NCBI GenBank assembly: GCA_035772405.1
Contig: JAYKKM010000469.1
Span: 2,234,001-2,298,000, forward strand
Length of the DNA stretch: 64,000 nucleotides
Reading direction: 5' to 3'
Source of the DNA: Chrysogorgia sp. JL179-B06
Taxonomy: Eukaryota > Cnidaria > Anthozoa > Scleralcyonacea > Chrysogorgiidae
Positions 12,653 to 26,100 of this stretch are shown piece by piece (position 1 is the first letter of the stretch; every line of letters starts with the position of its first letter). A program made the translations under genes and the position numbers. The notes under the pieces were generated by a model. That model was not told the DNA's origin, searched no databases, and was given only the letters and a program-made list of their open reading frames with translations.

Positions 12653-12711
<59 letters not shown>

Positions 12712-13139
12712 GTCCTTCTCTTCCTCCTCCCTTCTTTCTCCTCCTCCTCATCTTTCACCGTCTCATTCTTCTCTTCTTCTTCCTCTTCCTCCTTTTCTCC
12801 TCTTTCTCCTTCTCTTCCTTCCCCTCTTCTCCTTCTCCTCTTGTTCCTCTTTCTCCTTCTTCTCCTCCTCCCCTCTTTCCCTTTCTCCTCCTCCCCCTCT
12901 TTCTCCTTCTCCTCCTCCCCCTCTTCCTCATCCTATTGTTCCTTTTCATCCTCCTCTTCTCCACCCTACTTCTCCTCTTCTCCCTACTTCTCCTCTTCCT
13001 CCCCTCTTCCTCTTTCTCCTTCTCCTCCTCCCCCACTTCCTCCTCCTTCCCCTCTTCTTCCTCTTCTTCCTTTTCCTCCTCCTGTTCTCCCTACTACTCC
13101 TTCTCTTCTTCTTTGATTAGCCATTAACGTAACCTACAC

Positions 13140-13186
<47 letters not shown>

Positions 13187-14604
13187 GTCCTTCTCTTCCT
13201 CCTCCCTTCCTTCTCCTCCTCCTCATCTTTCACCGTCTCATTCTTCTCTTCTTCTTCCTCTTCCTCCTCCTCCTTTTCTCCTCCTCTTTCTCCTTCTCCT
13301 CCTCTTCCTTCCTCTCTCTCTTGTTCCTCTTTCTCCTTCTTCTCCTCCTCCCCTCTTTCCTTTTCTCCTCCTCCCCCTCTTTCTCCTTCTCCTCCTCCCC
13401 CTCTTCCTCATCCTATTGTTCCTTTTCATCCTCCTCTTCTCCACCCTACTTCTCCTCTTCTCCCTACTTCTCCTCTTCTTCCTTCTCCTCTTCCTCCCCT
13501 CTTCCTCTTCCTCCTTCTCCTCCTCCCCCACTTCCTCCTCCTTCCCCTCTTCTTCCTCTTCTTCCTTTTCCTCCTCCTCCTCCTCTTCTCCCTACTACTC
13601 CTTCTCTTCTTCTCCCTACTTCTCCTCCTCCTCTTTCTCCTCCTCCTCCTAATTCTCCTCCTTCCCTTTCTCGTCCTCCCCCTCTTCCTCCTCTCCCCCT
13701 CTTCCTCCTCTCCCCCTCTTCCTCCTCCTATTCTTCCTTTTCATCCTCCTCCTCCTCTTCTCCTCCCTACTTCTCGTTCTCCTGTTCTCCCTACTTCTCC
13801 TCTTCTTCCTCTTTCTCCTTCTCCTCTTCCTCTTTCTCCTTCTCCTCCTCCCCCACTTCCTCCTCCTCCTCTTCTTCTCCCTACTTCTCCTCTTCCTCTT
13901 TCTCCTTCTCCTCCTCCCCTCTTTCCTTTCTCCTCCCCCCCTCCTCCTCCTTCTCTTCCTCACTCTTGCCATCCCTATCTTCATCCTCACTGCTTTCATC
14001 AATGAGATTTTCAAAAATCAAATCCTACTTTACCAACAAAAGCTCCTGGTCCAGCTTCATTTATATCGTCTCCCTCGTTTCCAAGCCCCTCCTCGGCCTT
14101 GTTTACTGCATTGCAATGTTCAAAACAATAAAATTTCTCATGATGCATCAGATAACAGTAATTGGTGACATCCAGGCCTGTGTCACATATAGCACAGCGG
14201 AAACACGTAGCATGAAACACCCGAGATTGCGCCACGAGACATTCTTCACGTTCTGGGAAAATTCGTTGACAGCAGAAGCAGCATCGTCTGGTGAATATGA
14301 CGTCACAAGAGTAGTCACGTGGAGGAAAAGTATGGCCTCTCGAATTCGTTGTTGAAGTTTGACCAGCACCGCTCGATCTTTTAGCGTCATCATTACCAAA
14401 CTTGACAGAAGATAGTTGGGCTTCTGTCAAAGAGCCGGATCTCTTGTGCAGTGAGCTTGACAGTCGGAGGTCTGGGTTTGAACTTCTCCGCGTAATTTGT
14501 CGAGGGGGTTTTGTCGGAGGCTTGTTGACGTCATACGGTTGTTTGTCCTTTGGGATTTCAGGAAGTTGTCTTCGTTTGGAAACCGATTTGGTTTTAGTTT
14601 CCAT
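7875..14604 (-). CDS. MICAL-like protein with LIM domain and bMERB-type coiled coil (six traced exons)
   Basis: Exons in order: 14604-14034, 12571-12434, 10117-10052 (alternative acceptor after 10125), 9738-9624, 9537-9491, 7969-7875 (stop TGA). All junctions are GT/AG and the phases join to an open frame of 343 residues. Exon 1 has a basic, proline-rich region (KPPTKPPR) and a LIM domain with zinc ligands C109, C112, H131, C134, C137, C140, C160 and H163. Later exons are charged helices; the pair EEEFLRNIVDVIEKRD and ELEIERRRDDAD matches the end of the bMERB domain, a Rab8/10/13-binding helical hairpin. The start is an ATG with an in-frame TAA just upstream. There is no FAD-monooxygenase or CH domain, unlike full MICAL; vertebrate MICALCL and MICAL-L are the nearest layouts. 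The middle bMERB helix (EWF...RRESEL in the family) was not found, so an exon between 10126 and 12433 may be missing. Likely role: cytoplasmic adaptor between Rab GTPases and actin or membranes (family inference). Confidence 0.75.
8073..8520. mobile_element. Foldback MITE in the 3' flank of the last intron
   Basis: The arms starting near GACATTGGCAAC (8073) and ending at GTTGCCAATGTC (about 8520) pair over more than 100 bases, including the segment ATATGAAAGAACTCGTAAAATGATAGA and its complement. Inner TTAA sites occur at 8091 and 8498. It shares the phrase CAGTTTGTTTGATAT with the element at 10956-11431, which suggests the same family. Confidence 0.75.
8705..8852. mobile_element. 148-bp Tc1/pogo-type MITE with TA target duplication
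   Basis: Terminal inverted repeats CAGTAAAAACCCGCTAAC / GTTAGCGGGTTTTTACTG are flanked by TA on both sides (8703-8704, 8853-8854). A second, outer inverted repeat containing CTCGCCCACAATG occurs at about 8633 and 8886, so this insertion sits inside an older foldback. Confidence 0.8.
9096..9199. repeat. 104-bp near-perfect hairpin
   Basis: Arms of roughly 48 bases starting AACAATTAGACAACGAGCCC pair with the right half almost without mismatch around a small GC-rich loop (CTCGGCTCCGCCTCG). Likely a short foldback MITE; no clean target duplication. Confidence 0.8.
9776..10050. repeat. Pyrimidine-rich CCTTT/CCCTT tract with a 23-base C run
   Basis: The plus strand is almost pure C/T, with an uninterrupted C run at 9848-9870. 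It lies in the intron between the 9624-9738 and 10052-10117 exons and abuts the donor side of the latter. The Pro/Ser/Phe and Gly/Glu/Lys frames seen here are low-complexity artefacts. Confidence 0.9.
10487..10548. repeat. Degenerate telomere-like CCCTAA repeats
   Basis: Several CCCTAA/CCTAACC units, with substitutions, lie inside an intron of the LIM/bMERB gene. They look like interstitial telomeric sequence or the internal repeats of a transposon. Confidence 0.6.
10956..11431. mobile_element. 476-bp foldback MITE with TTAA target duplication
   Basis: Termini AGTGCACCTGACATC... and its reverse complement are flanked by TTAA on both sides (10952-10955 and 11432-11435). The arms pair over about 150 bases. 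TTAA duplications are typical of piggyBac- or Kolobok-mobilised elements. It carries no transposase, so it would be non-autonomous. Confidence 0.8.
11542..11604. repeat. Three tandem 21-bp units rich in CpG
   Basis: The unit GCCACGCGTACGCAACTTTCC is repeated three times head to tail with no mismatch, in an otherwise AT-rich intron. Confidence 0.9.
12628..13640. repeat. Tandem segmental duplication (unit about 487 bp)
   Basis: A unit starting GATTAGCCATTAACGTAACC, then an (ATA)n stretch, then CT-rich DNA, occurs at 12628 and again at 13115. The second copy differs by small indels in its simple-sequence parts. This is a recent local duplication within intron 1 of the LIM/bMERB gene. Confidence 0.85.
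12712..13990. repeat. 1.3-kb nearly pure pyrimidine tract (CCT/TCT repeats)
   Basis: Almost every base is C or T on the plus strand, in TCC/TTC/CTC mixtures. Frames of up to 344 residues (Ser/Pro/Phe on plus, Arg/Lys/Glu on minus) come only from composition. It occupies the first intron of the LIM/bMERB gene, directly downstream of the LIM exon donor, so the pre-mRNA would contain a long purine (GA) tract. Confidence 0.9.
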
Positions 14605-14640
14605 GAATTATTAGATGTAAAATAGAAACTAGATGCAAAA

Positions 14641-15440
14641 GTGATGGTGATAACGGTGATGATAATAATAATTGATTATTATGACGATGATTGTAATGAT
14701 AATGATGATATTTGTGGTGACAAATGTCACCATAAATGTGATGATGGTGATAATCATGGTGATAATGATGGTAATAAAAACGATGATGATAATGATGGTG
14801 ATAATGATGATGATGATAATGATGGTGATAATGATGATGGTGATGATGGTGATAATGATGGTACTGATGATGATAATGGTGATAATGATGGTGATGATGG
14901 TGATTATGATGGTGATTGATGGTGATAACGATGGTGATAATGATGGTGATAATGATGGTGATAATGGTGATGATGGTGGTAATGATGGTGATAATGATGG
15001 TGATAATGATGGTGATAATGATGGTGATTATGATGGTGATAATAATGGTGATAATCATGGTGATAATCATGGTGATCATGATGGTGATAATGATGGTGAT
15101 AACGATGGTGATAACGATGGTGATAATCATGGTGATAATCATGGTGATAATCATGGTGATAATGATGGTGATTATGGTGATAATGATGGTGATAATCATG
15201 GTGATAATGATGGTGATAATGATGGTGATAATGATGGTGATAATGGTGATAACGATGGTGATAATGATGGTGATAATGATGGTGATAATGATGGTGATAA
15301 TGGTGATGATTAGGATGATTATGATGGTGGTAATGATAGTGACAATGATGATGACAATAGTTATAATGATGGTGATAATGATGACATAATGGTGATAATT
15401 ATGGTAATAATGATGACGATGACAATGGTGATAATGATAA
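14641..15440. repeat. 800-bp GATGGTGATAAT minisatellite
   Basis: A 12-base unit built from GAT/GGT/AAT triplets repeats with small variation, giving long Asp/Gly/Asn, Met/Val/Ile and His frames that are not genes. It begins about 40 bases upstream of the start codon of the LIM/bMERB gene, in the position of its promoter or 5' UTR. Confidence 0.9.
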
Positions 15441-15858
15441 TTAATGACAATAGTTATGATAATTACGGTGAATCATATTTATTGTGATGATTATTGCGGT
15501 GGTGATATGATTGTGGCGATCATTGTGATAACGATGCAAACGATTTGACCTTGCAGCCAAGAAGAACTTTAGACGAACATGGACCATCGTCAAATTGAAA
15601 TCCTCAGAAAATGTTTCTGAGTCCCAGACAGGGGGTTGAACTCTCTCTCCTACGCAGAGCCTTTTTGGACTTTTCAATATATTGGGTTATTGCAGGGGTT
15701 TATAGAGGTTCTGAGGTAGAGGATATTGCAAGGGATAGATTCATGCGGTAGAGGGCATTAGAGTGAATAATGAGATCAGCGTTTTCCTCATTATTCCTCA
15801 TTACCTTCAACCGCATCACACTATACATTACAATAGCCCTTTAAACGGTCGCTATTAA

Positions 15859-15989
15859 GGCCACGTCCACACGTATGCGTTTTCGTAGCGTTTTAATATT
15901 GTTCTCAGTCCTCGGGAGCAGAAAACAATGGTTTCATTATCTGAAACAATATGAAAACGCTATGAAAACGCATACGTGTGGACGTGGCC
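15859..15989. mobile_element. 131-bp MITE with TAA target duplication (PIF/Harbinger-like)
   Basis: Ends GGCCACGTCCACACGTATGC and the exact complement pair over about 27 bases, and TAA flanks both sides (15856-15858, 15990-15992). A three-base TAA duplication fits PIF/Harbinger elements. Confidence 0.85.
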
Positions 15990-16131
15990 TAATAACTCAA
16001 AATGCGGACAAACAAACCAAATTTGACTCACAAATGATTGCAAATGAGCTGTTTCTTTTGTTATGACCGCAATAATTATGGGTAAATGCGGACAAACATG
16101 GCTACTGACGTCATCTCCTGAAAGTGCTATA

Positions 16132-16485
16132 GGGACTTTAAGATCTATGACGTGGCAACCTCGACGACGCAGCCTTCAAAACAAAAGAATTCTTCATGTG
16201 AAACAAAGAGAATGAATAATTTGTAGTCCCAAGAGTATTCTCAACACCATCCTCGTTCTGTTTACAACGCAACTCTGAGCATTTTCACGTCTTCAGGACA
16301 ACGTGAACTCGCTGAGTGGTGAGAGCTGTTCCTTAATGTTGACTTCAGCTCAAACACTACAATCGTTTTAGCAAAACTGGAGCGTTTTGGACGGTAGTCA
16401 ATTTACGATGACTTCTTTCAAATGCTGAAATTTACACTGCTTAATGTTAACGTTTTGAGGGCTGCGTCGTAGATCTTAAAGTCCC
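16132..16485. mobile_element. 354-bp MITE with TA target duplication (mariner-like)
   Basis: Ends GGGACTTTAAGATCTA / TAGATCTTAAAGTCCC are bounded by TA (16130-16131, 16486-16487). CGACGCAGCC near both ends extends the imperfect inverted repeat. Confidence 0.75.
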
Positions 16486-16510
16486 TAATATCCTCAGAAG
16501 CTCAAAAAGC

Positions 16511-17178
16511 ACTAGAACGAGCTAAAACGATCTAAAACGATCTTATCGATCCGAAAATGATTTTAGCTGGTCTATAAAATGATCTAATACAACCAAAATT
16601 AAACTAAATAAACCGATTGTCTTGTTAACACCTAAACTAAACGTTTACCAAACCAGTGTGTCTCGTTTACCAAACCATGTTGGAAGCGTTCAACAATTTT
16701 GGTAGCTAAGATGGAGAATACGGAAATAAACTGGAATTAGCTCTAGTTCTAAAGCCAAAAGTCGGCTCGGACACATAATTTTAGCACTGTATAGAACTGC
16801 TTCGTTCTTTAAAAAATCCCGTTTATTTTATCTAGGATAGCTTTAATTCATGAATTGGACAATTCCAGGACAAAAATAAACGGGATATTTTAAAATAACG
16901 AGGCAGTTCTATTAAGAGCCGATTTTGCCTTTAGAACTAATATTTAATTTTTGCATGGGTGACTGTAGCTTTCCGGTTTATTTCCGTGTTCTCCATCTTA
17001 GCTACCAAAATTGTTGAACGCTTCCAACTTGAGCGATACTGGTTTGGTAAACTTAAACTAGTTTTACGGTTTAGGTGTTATCAAGACAATCGGCTTTGTT
17101 TGGAATTTAGGTTGTATTTATTAGATCGTTTTATAGACCACCTAGATAAGATCGTTTTAGCTCGTTCCTCGTTCTAGT
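16511..17178. repeat. 668-bp nested foldback
   Basis: The outer arms begin ACTAGAACGAGCTAAAACGATC and close at GTTCTAGT. Inner arms contain AGCTAAGATGGAGAA and its complement, and a third inner pair carries TAAAAAATCCCGTTTATTTT-like sequence. Three concentric inverted repeats suggest successive insertion or a large foldback element. Confidence 0.75.
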
Positions 17179-17189
17179 GTTTACGATCG

Positions 17190-17261
17190 AAAAGGCCTCT
17201 GCGGAGGAGAGAATCGAACCCGCAACCTTCAGATTACCGATGAGACGCTCTAACCATGGAG

Positions 17262-17268
<7 letters not shown>
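17190..17268 (-). mobile_element. tRNA-derived SINE head, truncated by AT repeats
   Basis: On the minus strand it shows an A-box-like GGTTAGAGCGTCTC and a B box GGTTCGATTC, as in the paired SINEs near 22.7-23.0 kb. It ends in the (TA)n tract at 17262. Confidence 0.7.
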
Positions 17269-17296
<28 letters not shown>

Positions 17297-17390
17297 AATG
17301 TATACAATGTGCCCTACCGGCTATCACCATAATGGCTTTATGGTAACTGTGGACTTGGGACCCACTATGTACGGCTTATATATGTACGAC

Positions 17391-20900
<3,510 letters not shown>

Positions 20901-20961
20901 CGTCAACCGATCTGCCTCGTACCCAGGCGTTTCAAATTCTCAAGGTGACCGTGAGGTACTA

Positions 20962-21143
20962 GGTCTGAGTCGTCTTCTGGACGATCCTTTTATTAGTTAG
21001 AAAACCCATTAGGCGGGGGGTTATGGTTAGGATCTAAGTTGTTTTGGGGTTACCAGTTATATGATGTATTGATAGCAGTACAATCTCTCATTTCCAACCT
21101 CTCGCGCATACTAAAAAAGATCGTCCAGAAGACGACTCAGACC
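20962..21143. repeat. Foldback with 28-bp arms
   Basis: GGTCTGAGTCGTCTTCTGG near 20962 is the reverse complement of the segment ending at 21143. Confidence 0.75.
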
Positions 21144-21662
21144 AACTACGAGTATTCCATCTACAATCGGGAGCAAAATGTCTTGAGACACTTTAACCCA
21201 ACGGAAGCCACGCCTTCACGGTTCAGCTGAAAGTACAACTTGATATTTCAACCCCCCTCCCCCTGATCAATGTTGATTCTGAGTAAATATTTGATGTGCT
21301 TAGCACTTGGCAATCATTAATGAGCAACATTGAAACGGGGGGAGGGGATAACATAAAATTAAGTTGTATTTTCTTTCCGCTTTCCAATGCGTGTCGTATT
21401 CCTTACTGAAAATATTTGAAGTGTCTCAACATTTATGCACGCGATTGTAGCCACGACAAATTCTCTACCAAGAAAATTGGGGTGGGGCAATGGACGCACG
21501 AATGGGTTGATGGGACGGTGCAACTCAAAATTTGAGACGCCTGGAAGATCTTGTTCGATTTCTTGCAAGAAAGTTCGAGTCTTGCACACGTTTTAACATG
21601 TTGAACATGTTCTGAACCGAACAAATTGAACATGTTCTGAACCGAACATGTAAACAAGTTAA

Positions 21663-22001
21663 GGTGGCTCGATAGTCTAAATCACGATAAATTGCATTTT
21701 CCCCCATAAAAAGTTTTGTAATGCAGATCTGAACTTTATTTTGGTTCATTGCATAGCTCTAGCGGTGGTCTTGATTATTGAAACGTTTCACACTTGTTGT
21801 ATTTGTATATCTAGAGAAATTATGTTCATGATAAGTGGCAGATTTTATGCAAATTAGTTTTCTAGATTTATTGGAAACACGATTTCTCCGGTAAACTTTG
21901 AGGGTATAAAGCTTTCAGTCAACAAGAACACCACTAGAGCTATGCAATGAACCACGATGCGAAAAAATGCAATTTCTCATGATTTAAACTATCGAGCCAC
22001 C
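21663..22001. mobile_element. 339-bp MITE with TTAA target duplication
   Basis: Ends GGTGGCTCGATAG / CTATCGAGCCACC lie between two TTAA sites (21659-21662, 22002-22005), the signature of piggyBac-type insertion. No coding capacity. Confidence 0.8.
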
Positions 22002-22251
22002 TTAAGTAAATAGGCCCTCTATAGTTCACTTTTGCCCCATCCCATAACGCCTTGCGCGCTCCCTTGCGGCACCTATCGCGCCTGGGTACGAGACAGCGTC
22101 AACATAATAACTTATCATTAATTTATACAACACATTCTTTAACAGACGTAGCACTCGATAAGTAATTGTCTGCCGAAATGCATCGTGCTCATCTTTAGTT
22201 TTAAAACAGTCCTTTTTGAGAACTTGCATGGGGTAATTTTATTATTGGGGT

Positions 22252-22428
22252 CAGGGGCGTCGCTACTTGGGGGTATCGGGGGTGTCACACCCCCAATATT
22301 TTGAAAAATTGAGAAAATTCGGGCAAAAATAAGAAATTTTAAGCATTAAATTCGGGCAAAAATTCTCAATTTTTCAAAATATTGGGGGGTGTGACACCCC
22401 CAATCATAGTGGGTTAGCGACGCCCCTG
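22252..22428. mobile_element. 177-bp hAT-type MITE with perfect 8-bp duplication
   Basis: Ends CAGGGGCGTCGCTA / TTAGCGACGCCCCTG are flanked by ATTGGGGT on both sides (22244-22251, 22429-22436). The 8-bp duplication and CAG...CTG ends are the hAT signature; the body is a near-complete foldback. Confidence 0.9.
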
Positions 22429-22661
22429 ATTGGGGTTATAAAATTATACATATTATCGTGTTTGAATATTAGTAGGGGTGTTCAAACAATTCTTGTAAGA
22501 ACTATTTATCATTCCACCATGGTTTCTACGTATTTTAAAACTTTGTTCAAATTTATTACAAACGACAAAATCGTTGTTTTACTACATTAATATATGTACA
22601 TTATGTGTTAATATAAATACTGATGTAGTGAATGTGGGAGACCTTGGAGTAGACAGACGAT

Positions 22662-23087
22662 ACATGGACGATCGTCAAGCTCGTATCCTGAGAAAAATAA
22701 GAGTCCCGGACAGGAATCGAACCTGTAACCTTCTGATTGCCGGTGAAACGCTCTAACCATTGAGCTAACGAGACTCAGATGGAGAGCGAAGGTTACAATG
22801 ATGTACTGGTTCGATTGATATATGTACTGATTATGCGGCAGTCACTATATATCGGTAATGTTTGGAAACATTACCGATAATCATTACCGATATATAGTCA
22901 CTGCCGCATAGGCAGTACATATATCAATCGAACCAGTACATCATTGTAATCTTCGCTCTCCATCTGAGTCTCGGTGGCTCAACGGTTAGAGCGTCTCACC
23001 GGCAATCAGAAGGTTACAGGTTCGATTCCTGTCCGGGACTCAGAATCATTTTTCTGAGGATACGAGCTTGACGATCGTCCATGTATC
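22662..23087. mobile_element. Head-to-head pair of tRNA-derived SINEs forming a 426-bp inverted repeat
   Basis: Two 76-nt tRNA-like heads, 22701-22776 on the minus strand and 22966-23041 on the plus strand, each show a 7-bp acceptor stem (GAGTCTC/GGGACTC), a GCTC/GAGC D stem and an intact T arm with TTCGATT. The anticodon loop reads CCGGCAA with C instead of T at position 33 and a C-C mismatch in its stem, so I call them SINE heads rather than tRNA genes. Both are followed by the family tail GGATACGAGCTTGACGATCG. Between them lies an AT-rich palindrome around GGTAATGTTT/AAACATTACC. Confidence 0.75.
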
Positions 23088-23195
23088 ATGTGTACATTAT
23101 GTAATTATTATATTACTAGCCATAATTATATTTTACGTCACCTAATTACTGAGGCATGATCAGCAGCTGCGCGGCAAGCTCAACCGCATTTTAAA

Positions 23196-26100
23196 TTATT
23201 CAGGAGTCGTCTTTCTCGCTTCCATTTCATCGTTTACAAAACTAAACGCATCTTTCTTCGACGATTTCCGAAGAAACCCGAAGCCGACCACTTCCTGCTT
23301 CATATCCTTTGGAAACGGTCGCCTTTCCGAAGATGATGACGTAATGTTCGTGCTAGGCACCAGGCCAGCGTGAAAAATCGGAATAGACGCGTTCGGAATT
23401 GACGGTTGCAAAGTTAAAAGATCGACTCCAGTCGTATTTTCAATGTTCTGTGTTCTCGCTTCTAACAGTTTCACGTTTGATTTGTAATCTTCAGTGTTCG
23501 AAAATAGATCCAGGGTTGAATCCCCTGGGGTAGATGCTGCCCTCGGCTGTGTGTTCTCCAGATGTATTAAAGGATCAAAACTGTCCACCGAGTTCCTGGA
23601 TTCGTAATTCGCGCCAAAACCATAACTAGTCTCAGTTCCTTGGTCGGTGCTCTCGGTTTTTAACCCCAGGAGATCTGGGCCGGCATCGGAAACTGCGTGT
23701 GTTTCAGGTGTTGTGCGCATGGTTGGATGAACAGGCGAGGGCTTGTATAGAAGAAAAATAAGAACACCTCTTAGGAGGGTTTCGAGGCTCGTTACCTCGT
23801 ACCTTCTCCTATATATGAAGTTGCCTTTATAGGTCAATGTGAGCGCAGGTTTATTTTCAACTTTAACACTCTACACCCACCACACGGGATTAACGCCGAT
23901 TTTCAATTCATATGATAATTTTATACATTTAGGTACCTGTTGAAATTTACGCTTTCTTATGCTAATACATTCTAACGACTCGCTATTTTTATTTTTGACA
24001 CTACATATATTGTTGCCGGCAATTGCTTGTGTATAATTACTTCTCGTGCCATATCTGGATTGTACCGAGCTACACTGATGAGCTGTGGAACAAGGAAACA
24101 CGCGTCTGGGGTCTGTAGATTGTACTATTACGCTCCTTCACTTCGGTGTTGTTGAGCACTCTGTGAAGTTGGTGTGGGTGTTCTTTAGCGATAATGCAAC
24201 GCCCACTACCCTTGTGGTAGTTTGAGCACTCTGGCCCTCTGCCGCTTCACGCTCTCTGGATGTGCGCATGACTGCTATTGTCCCACAAGCGGTTGTCACC
24301 GGCAATCGCTTGTGTATAATTAGTTCTCGTGCCATATCTGAATTGTACCGAGCTACACTGATGAGCTGTGGAACAGCGATACATATATATATGTATATAT
24401 GTATATATATATGTATATATATAAATAAATAAATATATATTGCTCTCACTCTTCGCATTGCTCTCATTCTCCATCTGACCTGAAGAAGGGCACATCATCC
24501 GAAACGTCCTGCCCTTATTCTGAGGATTAATTTAAACATTGATAAATTTTAGCCTTACCATAGAAAATTTCATTCCGGAAAAGAGAGATTCCATTGCTGC
24601 GTTTCCTTCGTCTTTCTTAGTCTCCTAAAACAAAACAATGCTGAACTAGGAGCGTGGCGTGACGAAGGGAGGTAAGGGGAAAACCAGGGGATATACTTCA
24701 TGGTAACAATACATATAGTCTCCCACCATATTTTACGGTTATTATTAGGGTTATGGTTAGGATTAGAGTTACGGTTAGGGTTAGGGTTAGGATTAGGGTT
24801 ACGGTTAGGGGTATAAAAAACAGATGGAAACCCGGTCTAGTGTTACCATGAAGTATATACCAAAACCAGGCAAGAGGTGGTACAGAGAGGGGGAGGTGTA
24901 GAGGAGGGGGAGGTATAGATGTGCGGTAGATGAGGGGAGGTGCAGATGAGGAGGTGTAGAGGGGGTATAGAGGAGGGTTAGATGAGGGGAGGTGTAGAGG
25001 AGGAGGTGTAGAGGAGGAGGTGTAGAGGAGGAGTAGAGGAGGAGGAGGTGTAGAGGAGGAGGTGTAGATGAGGAGGAGGTGTAGATGAGGAGGAGGTGTA
25101 GAGGAGGGGGAGGTATAGAGAAGGTGTAGAGGAAGTATAGATGAAAGGAAAGTGAAGAGGGGAGGTGCAGAAAAGAAGGTGCAGATGAGGAGGCGTAGAG
25201 CAGGTGTGCTCCCATTACCTTTTTCTCGTTTTCTACAGTCTTTATATTTTCAATGTTTGGCAGGTCTTTTGCCAGGTCGTAATTTGGAGGTGAACTGACT
25301 TTCTCTTCAATTTAAAACAAGTTGACAAGAAATAGCAAATGAATGAATATGATGAATCAAAGAGTGTTTCAAGCACTAGAAGATGGTTCAACAAAAGCAA
25401 TGTAAAATCTTATTTTTTTTGGTTTTTCGACTTTGAAGCATCTCTTGTTTATGATTCGCTCCCAAATGTTGCAATACGGCCTTCCGACTCTGGTAAGTCA
25501 ATGGGATACGTCACGATGACAATGAAAGCAGAAAAATCTTGGCGTGTACACGGGCTTCAAGATTGAGAGAACTCACCTGCTCTATCGAGTTCTTCTTGTT
25601 TAAGACAGGATGTAAGAGTCAAAGCAATCTTAAAAGAGAATACAAGACCCGATGTTAACTTATTGTATTACTCATCTTGATTACCTCAATAAGTGATCCA
25701 GTGTTTTGTATTGCCAATACGTCTTTCAACCAATGATGCACCTGATTGGTCAGTTCATTTCTATCCTAGCAATGGCGTAGCAACCGCGAAAAACCGAGAT
25801 ATTTAAATGAACAAAACAATTTCGGTGATTTATAATTTATATTGCGCAAATATCAATCCTAGAATTTTTGAATACGCATTCAACATACAATATATTACAA
25901 TAATATCCTACATTAATCATAAAATCCTAAAAAACTGATAAGAAATATATTTACAGTTACAGCTATATACAATAAGCTTTCTTAAATAAGGTCTTGATCA
26001 AACTTTTAAAACTATTTATAGAATAAGCATCTCTAATATAACTAGGTAGGCCATTCCAGAGGTTTGGAGCAGCAACACAAAACGACCTATCATCTAATGT

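Noticed and set aside
13321..14355. 344-residue Ser/Pro/Phe open frame
   Set aside because: It arises from the pyrimidine tract and then runs antisense through the real LIM exon; composition explains it.
14594..15389. Four long frames (Asp/Gly, Met/Val/Ile, Ile/Thr/His) on both strands
   Set aside because: All come from the 12-bp GATGGTGATAAT satellite, which has no stop codons in several frames.
22701..23041. Two functional tRNA genes
   Set aside because: Acceptor and T arms are good, but the anticodon loop has C33 and a mismatched stem, and both share a SINE tail in an inverted pair; called SINE heads.
24805..25215. 136-residue Ser/Leu/His frame
   Set aside because: Composition artefact of the GA-rich minisatellite; it also overlaps the splice donor of a tepsin exon.
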